This document shows, one piece after another, positions 57,416 to 64,000 of a DNA stretch of 64,000 nt; position 1 is the stretch's first letter, and each line of letters begins with the position of its first letter. The notes under the pieces are model-generated. The model was not told where the DNA came from. It did no database searches and saw only the letters and a list, made by a program, of their open reading frames with translations. The DNA comes from Dama dama (lineage: Eukaryota; Chordata; Mammalia; Artiodactyla; Cervidae). The stretch is taken from the NCBI RefSeq assembly GCF_033118175.1, contig NC_083681.1, forward strand, positions 11,860,001-11,924,000. Direction: 5' to 3'. A program made the translations under genes and the position numbers.

Positions 57416-59684
57416 AAAAAGTCAGTAACTACATATATTACATTTTTATATTAAAATGTCTAAGAATGCTTTTTGAGAATATGTCCCAGAATTTAGTTTT
57501 CTCAGCTTTAAAATAATAATAAGCAACTTTGGGTGGAAACGGCCATATAGTAATAATTACAGATATTGATACTATCATCCACTTGAAAGTATGTTATCCA
57601 CTTGATGAAGTTTAGTACCATAAGGGCTTTAATTTTTTCAAGTAAGTATTAAACAGAACCTAGGCCTTCAATCTCAAATGTAAAAGGGGAAATAATTGGA
57701 AAGGCAGCATAAGAAAATGTAAGTGCCAGAAAAGTCTAGATTTTTCTGAGATGAACATTTCTGTCACAATATTCAATGAAAGTTGTCATTTTGTCTCCTG
57801 AACCCTTGGCTGGACACGTGACAGCAAGGTTTATGGTTAGTCCTGGAGACTGATTTAGATAGCTCTGAGCATAGGGGATTAATTTATTCGTTTAATAATT
57901 CTCTACAAGGCATCCTTAATATTTCAAATGTACTTCACTTTGGGATATTTAATATTCCTTCTTCTTCCAGAAATTATATGCAGAGATAACAGATTGGTAA
58001 TATATTTTTCTTTCTTCAATTTTCATCAAGATGAACCACATAAAACTGTCTTGTGGTTCCTCAGAGGAGCACCTTTTTTTGCAGGTGGCTTGATGATCCA
58101 TTAAAGTGTACTCTCAGTTGACTTCTTTTCACATTCATTCTTGTTAGTTTTAGAGAAGTTTGTATCTGACTTTACACCGTAGTTTCATTTCATGACTTCC
58201 GAAATAAAATATTTTCAGAATTTATCTGAATGAGAAAGGATTAAGAAGAAAAATCAGTAGTGGAAAATTTCAACAAAAACTGTCTTTAGAAACTATACAA
58301 TTAATTTTCTGCAACAAATCTGTCTTCCAAAAAAAAAAAAAAAGGCTTCTGTGTTGACAAAGTCCCTGGTTGTCATGACAACTGCTCTGGCTATGAGCAA
58401 TGAGCAGTGCTAAAACCATCTTTTGGGAATTAAAAAAAAAAAAAAAAAGTTACAATCCTGAGAAGCTACAGGACAAATGGAGAAAAATGACATGTTTGCA
58501 AAATAAAGCATATGATGCCTAAAATAAGTAATATCAAATTTTCCTCTAATTGTTTGAAATAAAGTATGCATTTGGATATATTTCTAATATTTTTTTTGTG
58601 TTTCTGTTAAAAATAATTTTGAAGAAGAAAATTCAGGGTCTCCACAGTCCCATCCTTTCCTTTGTGGCTGCTTCTGTTGGCAAATACAGGAGTGTTTGCA
58701 ACAGTCAGTCAGACAAGGGAAGTTTAAACTGACTGTAGTGTTAAATCCAGTGGTCTTTTTGTGTTCTTGAGTTCCTGCCTCCCTATTGATATGCGTCCCG
58801 TGATTCAGCAATACCATACTTTCTCAATCATTTCCCCAATTTCTGCACCAATCTTATTTGTTTGTTCCCTTTTGGGGGATAGGTTTATTACTTATGCTTT
58901 CCTTTAAAGTCTGAATATTTTGCAGGAAATTAAAAATATTTATTACTCATGCAGTCTTCTCTCCTTGATTACTGTCTTTTATTTTTAGTTGTCTACTGAA
59001 AGTTTATATACTATTTCAGCAATCTCAAGGACTTTGGGACTGTGAATGAAACTTCTGAATCTTGTTTTTACTGTTATTTCTAGTGGCATGTTTTCTTGAA
59101 GGCCAAGGAATCTTTTATGAATTTGATGTCATAATTTACTGATCTTTATTTGTAAAAAAAAAAACCTTTAGGGCCAAATCTGGAGTTACTTTTCTCTGTA
59201 AAGAATTTGCACTTCCTTCTGTGTGAGCAAAAGGACACTGTTAATCTGACTTTGAGCACTTTCAAAGTTATTGGTTTACCCTGAATGTCTCAGTTTCAGC
59301 AAATCCACCTAACACTTGATAAGACAAAGATTTCAGGTACTGTGTATTTGCCTTCAAAACCAATCAGGCAAAGAAACAAAACGGCACTGTGTTTGCTTAA
59401 TGCTTACTACTTTGTCCTGTGAGGTTAACCACTGTTTTGTTTGCTGGGATGGAAGCAAAAGCAACTGGCTTTCCAGTCAGGGCACAAATGTTTTACTATG
59501 TAAGGTATAGGTTTGCTTTCAGAGTAACTGGTTGAGAGGTTACTCAACCAGTGCCAAGTGGAAGTCCTGTTATTGTCTTCTTTAATATCTCACATGTAGT
59601 TTTGATTTTTAATTTTATCAGTAGAGAGTGAAACATCTGTGGTGATTTACCTTTTTTTTTTGTTTTTTCTCCCCAGTTTGGCAT
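57416..59684. other. Unassigned unique sequence with two A-runs
   Basis: A-runs lie at 58329-58343 and about 58431-58448. Between them is a perfect 14-bp palindrome similar to an RFX X-box. The rest has no recognised exon or repeat. Confidence 0.5.
58369..58382. promoter_or_regulatory. RFX X-box-like palindrome
   Basis: GTTGTCATGACAAC is a perfect inverted repeat and differs from the symmetric RFX consensus GTTGCCATGGCAAC at one position per half (C to T). It sits in non-repeat DNA. Binding is inferred from the motif only. Confidence 0.45.

Positions 59685-59752
<68 letters not shown>
59685..59752. repeat. (TA)n microsatellite
   Basis: About 65 bp of uninterrupted TA. Such tracts are highly length-variable and cruciform-prone. 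Confidence 0.97.
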
Positions 59753-59754
<2 letters not shown>

Positions 59755-61104
59755 AAGTTTTCTGTTTCTCTCCACTTAAGACTATTTGACAGTTCAATGT
59801 AGTGTCCTTTCATTCTGCTTTCCTCAGAAACTCTGTTCAGATATCTCTTTGGGCAGATATCCTGTGGGTGATTTCTTGTGTTATCTGTATGTCATAGCCC
59901 TTTAAGCTAAGTTTGAGAGCTGGGTATTTCATATTACCTACCCTTCTATAGCCTGAATAAAGGTCAGAGTACTAAATCAAGTGAAGAAATAAACTTTAAT
60001 AGAATAACTGAACTCTCTTGCTTCTGAGATATTCCTAGCTGCCCTACACTAAGATTCACACCACTTGAAGGTGTACACAATTCCCACAGGGGAACACTGG
60101 AGGCTAGTTCAGTTCACAGGGTAACCCTACAATCTTTGGTCATTCCCTTTGTCCACCTTCCCTGTTTCTCTCATTTCTTACCCACAGTCATTCCTATTAT
60201 ATACTACTACAAAAGAAGGACTCTAAGGACATAAACTTAGTTTTTTTCTTCCAAATCTGGAATAGTAAACATAATTTTCAAGAATTAGTTGCTTTTTTTG
60301 CTTCAGATCTTCTGTTTCACAACTTTTCAGATCTCTTCTCACAACTTTTGTGATTTCTTGCATTAGGTATTTGGAACTGTTGCTGAATTTTTCACTTGCT
60401 TTGTTTTCTATATTTTGTTTGTTAGATAAAATAAATTTTGTAATAAAGATTTAATCTTCCTTTGCTTAAGCCAAATATTCATCAGAATGAACTGCCTCTA
60501 GCATTTGAAACTTTCAGGAAGTGATTTCAATGATGAATCAAAGGAACTTCTTCAGGTACCTTTTTAATTACCATTCTCAGTTCTCTCTCTGAGTTTCTCA
60601 CCTTTCTCAAAGACTGTCCTTTTCCACATTGTTACACAATTTCATTTTTGTTGCAATTTGTATATGTTCTAATCCAAATAAGAACAACAAAAAATAAAAC
60701 TAAAGAGGCAAAATATTGTGAATTTGGGAAATGCTATGCAAAGTGACAGTTTCAAACCCAGGGCTTGATACTTCTTAGTTTTATTTTATAGAGAAGAACA
60801 TTTCCTTTACCTATTTATAAAAGAATTTTCCTTTCCCCACTGTGTGGGGACTTGCCCTTGGCTCCTTATGGTTGCAAGCCCCAAACTACAATTCTTTGCT
60901 GATCCTGAATAAACCATCTTTGCTGGAGAAGTATCTGGAAGTCTTTTTGTTTCAGGCCAATTCTAATAATTTAAGCTATCTATCCCTAGTCTTTAAAAAA
61001 AAAAACAAATTTCCATAATTATCACTGATTCGTTTTAGCTACTGCTATTGGCATGATTTATTGTAGCATTTTACCATAACAATCCACAATACTTAAAGAT
61101 GTGT
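59753..61104. other. Unassigned sequence with possible old LTR end
   Basis: 60840-60960 (TGTGTGGGGACTTGCCCTTG, then CTGAATAAACCATCTTTGCT) resembles the poly-A-signal part of an old LTR, with AATAAA at 60908-60913. The family and limits are not supported. Confidence 0.35.
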
Positions 61105-61328
61105 CATGCTGTTCTAAGTCATTTCAGTCCTGCCAAACTCTGCGACCCTATGGGACTGTAGCCTGCCAGGCTCTTCTGTCCATGGCATGCTCCAGGCAAG
61201 AATACTGAAGTAGGTTACCATGCCATTCTCCAGAGGATCTTCCCAACTGAGGGATCAAACCCACATCTCTTAAGTTTCCTGCATTGGCAGGCGGGTTCTT
61301 TATCACTAGCGCCACCTGGGAAGCCCTA
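61105..61328 (-). mobile_element. Bov-tA type SINE, first of an abutting pair
   Basis: The body (CTAAGTCATTTCAGTCCTGC) and the head (TTTATCACTAGCGCCACCTG) are antisense. The head contains TAGCGCCACCTGGG (61307-61320), resembling a CTCF core site on the opposite strand. Confidence 0.92.
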
Positions 61329-61536
61329 GAAAGTGAAGTCGCTCAGTCATGTGTGATTCTTTGCGACCCCATGGACTGTAGTCTACCAGTCTCTTTCATC
61401 CATGGGATTTTCCAGGCAAGAATATGGAATGGGTTGCCATTTCCTTCTCCAGGAGATCTTCTCAACCCAGGGACTAAACCTGGGTCTCCCGCATTGTAGT
61501 CAGATGCTTTACCGTCTGAGCCACCAGGGAAGTCCA
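61329..61536 (-). mobile_element. Bov-tA type SINE, second of an abutting pair
   Basis: The body (AAAGTGAAGTCGCTCAGTCA) starts within a base or two of the first SINE's head end, and the head is TTTACCGTCTGAGCCACCAG. Same orientation, different subtype; it probably inserted into the A-rich or terminal bases of its neighbour. Confidence 0.92.
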
Positions 61537-61554
61537 AGGAAGATATACAATCTG

Positions 61555-62602
61555 GTAATTACTTTTTTAGATTAATTTATTTATTTTAATTACTTTACAA
61601 TATTGTGATGGCCTTTGCCACAAATCAACATGAATCGGCAATAGATATATATGTGTCTCCTCCATCCTGAACCCTCCTTTCACCTCCCTCTGCACCCGAC
61701 ACCTCTGGGTTGTCCTAGAGCTCCAACTTTGGCTGCCTGCTTCATGCGTCGAACCCACACTGGTCATCTGTTTTACATATGGTAATGTACATGTCTCAGT
61801 GCTATTCTCTCAAATCATCCCACCCTTACCTTTCTGAGTCCAAGAGTCTGTTCTTTAAGTCTATGTCTCCTTTCCTGTCCTGCATGTAGGATCATCAGAC
61901 CATCTTTCTAAATTTCACATATATGCATTAATATATGGTAATTGCTTTTCTCTAATTTACTTCACTCTGTATAACAGGCTCCAAGTTCATCTACCTCATT
62001 AGAACTTACTCAAATGTGTTCCTTTTTATAGCTGAGTAGTAATCCATTGTGTATATGTATCACGATTTCCTTATCCATTCATCTGCCGATGGACATCTTG
62101 GTTTCTTCCATGCCCCAGCTATTGTAAATACTGCTGCAATGCACAATCAGGTACATATGTCTTTTTCAATTCTGGTTTTCTTGGGATATATGCTCAGCAG
62201 TGGGATTGCTGGGTCATATGGCAGTTCTATTTCCAGTTTTTTAAGGAATCTCCACACTGTTCTGCATAGTGGCTGTACTAGTTTGCATTCCCAACAGCAG
62301 TGTAAGAGGGTTCCCTTTTCCCCACACCCTCTCCAGCATTTATTGTTTGTAGACTTTTTGATGATGGCCATTCTGACTGGTATGAGATGATACCTCATTG
62401 TGCTTTTAAGTTGTATATCTCTAATAGTGAGTGATGTTGAGCATCTTTTCATGTGTTTGTCAGCCATCTGTATGACTTCTCTGAAGAAATGTCTGTTTAG
62501 GTCTTTTGCCCACTTTTTGACTGTGCTGTTAATTTTTCAGGTATTGAGCTTCATGAGCTGCTAGCATATTTTGTTGATTAATTCTTTGTCAGATGTTTCA
62601 TT
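61555..62602 (-). mobile_element. L1 3' half, antisense (3' segment of a 5'-inverted L1)
   Basis: It starts at the L1 tail (TTAATTTATTTATTTTAATT) and passes the 3' UTR and ORF2 C-terminus into ORF2. It stops at TGTTTCATTTGC, where sense ORF2 sequence begins at once. The 3' UTR variant (CACCTCTGGGTTGTCCTAGA) differs from that at 14712 and 44216. Confidence 0.9.
62147..62467 (-). pseudogene. L1 ORF2 C-terminal Cys-rich region, antisense
   Basis: The open stretch contains MADKHMKRCSTSLTIRD, MRYHLIPVRMAIIKKSTNNK and the Cys-rich block CWRGCGEKGTLLHCCWECKL, then KLEIELPYDPAIPLLSIYPK. The Cys-rich block is required for retrotransposition in intact L1 proteins. The frame ends before the true C-terminus because of a shift near 62150. 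Confidence 0.9.
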
Positions 62603-63408
62603 TGCAAAAATCCTCAACAAAATTCTAGCAAACAGAATCCAACAACACACTAAAAAGATCACACATCTCGATCTAGTGGGCATTATCCCAGGGATGCAAG
62701 GATTGTTCAATATTTGCAAATCAATCAATGTGATACACCATATTAACAAATTGAAAGACAAAAACCATATGATTATTTCAATAGATGCAGAGAAAGCCTT
62801 TAAAAAACTCAACACCCATTTATGATAAAAACTCTCCAGAAAGCAGACATAGAACCAACATAACTCAAAATAATAAAAACCATACACAACAAACTGATAG
62901 CAAACATTATCCTCAATGGAGAAAAATTGAAAGCATTTCCTCTAAAATTAGGAACAAGACAAGGGTGCCCACTCTCAGCACTACTATTCAACATAGTTTT
63001 GGAAATCCTAGCCACAGAAATAAGAGAAGAAAAAGAAATAAAAGGAATCCAGATTGGAAAAGAAGAAGTAAAGCTCTCACTGTTACAGATGACATGATCC
63101 TCTACATAGAACACCCTAAAGACAGCTCCAGAAAAATACTAGAGCTAATCAGTGAATATAGTAAACTCATAGGATATAAAATTAATTCACAGAAATCCCT
63201 TGCATTCTTATGCCCTAAGAATGAAAGATCACCAAGTGAAATTGAGGAAACAATTCCATTCACCATTGCAGAAAAAGAAATAAAATACTTGGGGATCAAT
63301 TTGCCTAAAGAAACAAAAGACCTGTATACAGAAAACTACAGAACACTGGTGAAAGAAATCAAAGATGACACAAATAGATGGAGAAATATGCCATGTTTTT
63401 GTATTTGA
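62571..63408 (+). pseudogene. L1 ORF2 reverse transcriptase remnant
   Basis: The first frame (62571-62825) has NKILANRIQQHTKKITHLDL, IPGMQGLFNICKSINVIHHI and ISIDAEKAFKKLNTHL: motif A, with IDAEKAF kept but its second Asp changed to Lys. A shift leads to the frame 62785-63408, where motif C reads TVTDDMILYIEHPKDSSRK in place of FADDMILY because a base is lost just before it. EYSKLIGYKINSQKSLAFL, IPFTIAEKEIKYLGINLPKE and TNRWRNMPCF follow, then a stop. Homology continues past the stop to the window end (TGGAACAAAATAAATCCAGA and onward). Confidence 0.88.
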
Positions 63409-64000
63409 AGAATCAATATATTGAAAATGGTACATTACCCAAAACAATGCAATCCCTATCAAACTACCAAAGGTAATTTTCACAGAACTAGAGCAAACAA
63501 TTACACAATTTGTATGGAAACACAAAAGACCCTGGCTAGCCAAAGCAATCTTGAGAAAGAAGAATGGAACTTCAGGAATCAACATTCCTGATTTCATACT
63601 ATAGTACAAAGCTACATTCATCAAGACAATATGGCACTGGCACAAAGACAGAACTATAAATCAATGGAACAAAATAAATCCAGAGATAAATCCATGCACT
63701 TATGGACACTTTATCTTTGATAAAGGAGGCAAAAAACACAATGGAGAAAAGATGGTCTCTTCAACATGTGGTGCTGGGGAAACTGATCAACTACATGTAA
63801 AAGAATGCAACTAGAACACCTTCTAACACCATACACAAAAATAAACTCAAAATGGATTAAAGACCTAAATGTAAGACCAGAAACTATAAAACTCTTAGAA
63901 GAAAACATAGGCAGAACACTCTGACATAAATCATAGCAAGATCCTCTATGACCTACCTCCCAGAGTAATGGAAATAAAAACAAATAAAAAAACAAACGGG
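62603..64000 (+). mobile_element. L1 ORF2 segment, sense (inverted 5' segment), runs off the window
   Basis: ORF2 sequence from the RT fingers (CAAAAATCCTCAACAAAATT) to just before the C-terminal third (GGAAATAAAAACAAATAAAA). Its last base lies about 90 bases upstream, in L1 order, of the point where the antisense segment at 62602 starts. The two pieces therefore complement each other. Confidence 0.88.

Noticed and set aside
1..64000. A CRISPR array, operon, phage or other prokaryotic-type defence system
   Set aside because: The repeated motifs are dispersed SINE and LINE copies with TSDs and poly-A tails. There are no regularly spaced direct repeats and no dense coding strand.

Overview
This window is mammalian, and specifically ruminant (bovid), nuclear DNA. 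The evidence is its repeat content: about twenty tRNA-headed or dimeric Bov-tA/Bov-A2 type SINEs, at least eight copies or fragments of the RTE-clade LINE BovB, ruminant-type L1 3' ends, and one CHR-type cetartiodactyl SINE. The background is AT-rich. I found no host protein-coding exon, rRNA, functional tRNA gene, CRISPR array or prokaryotic operon. Every open reading frame I can explain is a decayed LINE protein or a chance frame, so the window looks like a gene desert or a long intron. I cannot tell cattle from sheep, goat or other bovids by eye.

Layout. 1-6.1 kb: an ancient L1 3' UTR split by an antisense BovB, itself hit by a SINE, then more SINEs and a sense BovB. 6.1-11.1 kb: mostly unique AT-rich DNA with MIR- and L2-like relics. 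11.1-17.5 kb: a ruminant L1 with a long 5' UTR, interrupted by a 5'-inverted BovB that carries a younger L1 3' end inside it. 17.5-24.2 kb: mostly unique. 24.2-27.5 kb: an essentially full-length antisense BovB with a perfect 12-bp target-site duplication (TSD). 28.4-29.1 kb: a solo LTR with a 6-bp TSD. 29.9-32.7 kb: old L1s interrupted by a BovB fragment, a CpG-rich solo LTR and a SINE. 34.1-39.0 kb: two decayed L1M-type elements with three SINEs. 39.7-41.4 kb: a sense BovB with a nearly readable reverse transcriptase. 41.4-47.4 kb: unique DNA with SINEs and a MIR. 47.4-50.4 kb: another long antisense BovB. 52.8-54.5 kb: a BovB mosaic of alternating orientation. 55.0-56.1 kb: a SINE, then a BovB with a nested Bov-A2 dimer. 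57-61 kb: unique DNA with L2/CHR relics, a (TA)n tract and an RFX-like palindrome. 61.1-64.0 kb: two abutting SINEs and a 5'-inverted L1 that runs off the end.

How the parts relate. The LINEs encode, or once encoded, the endonuclease and reverse transcriptase that made the copies; the SINEs have no proteins and rely on that machinery. The nesting gives a relative chronology: L1M, L2 and MIR oldest, then BovB and older ruminant L1, then Bov-tA/Bov-A2 SINEs and younger L1 tails. I found no undescribed multi-gene system. The best leads are insertion structures (5' inversions, a possible 3' transduction, LTRs with their TSDs) and a few candidate regulatory motifs.
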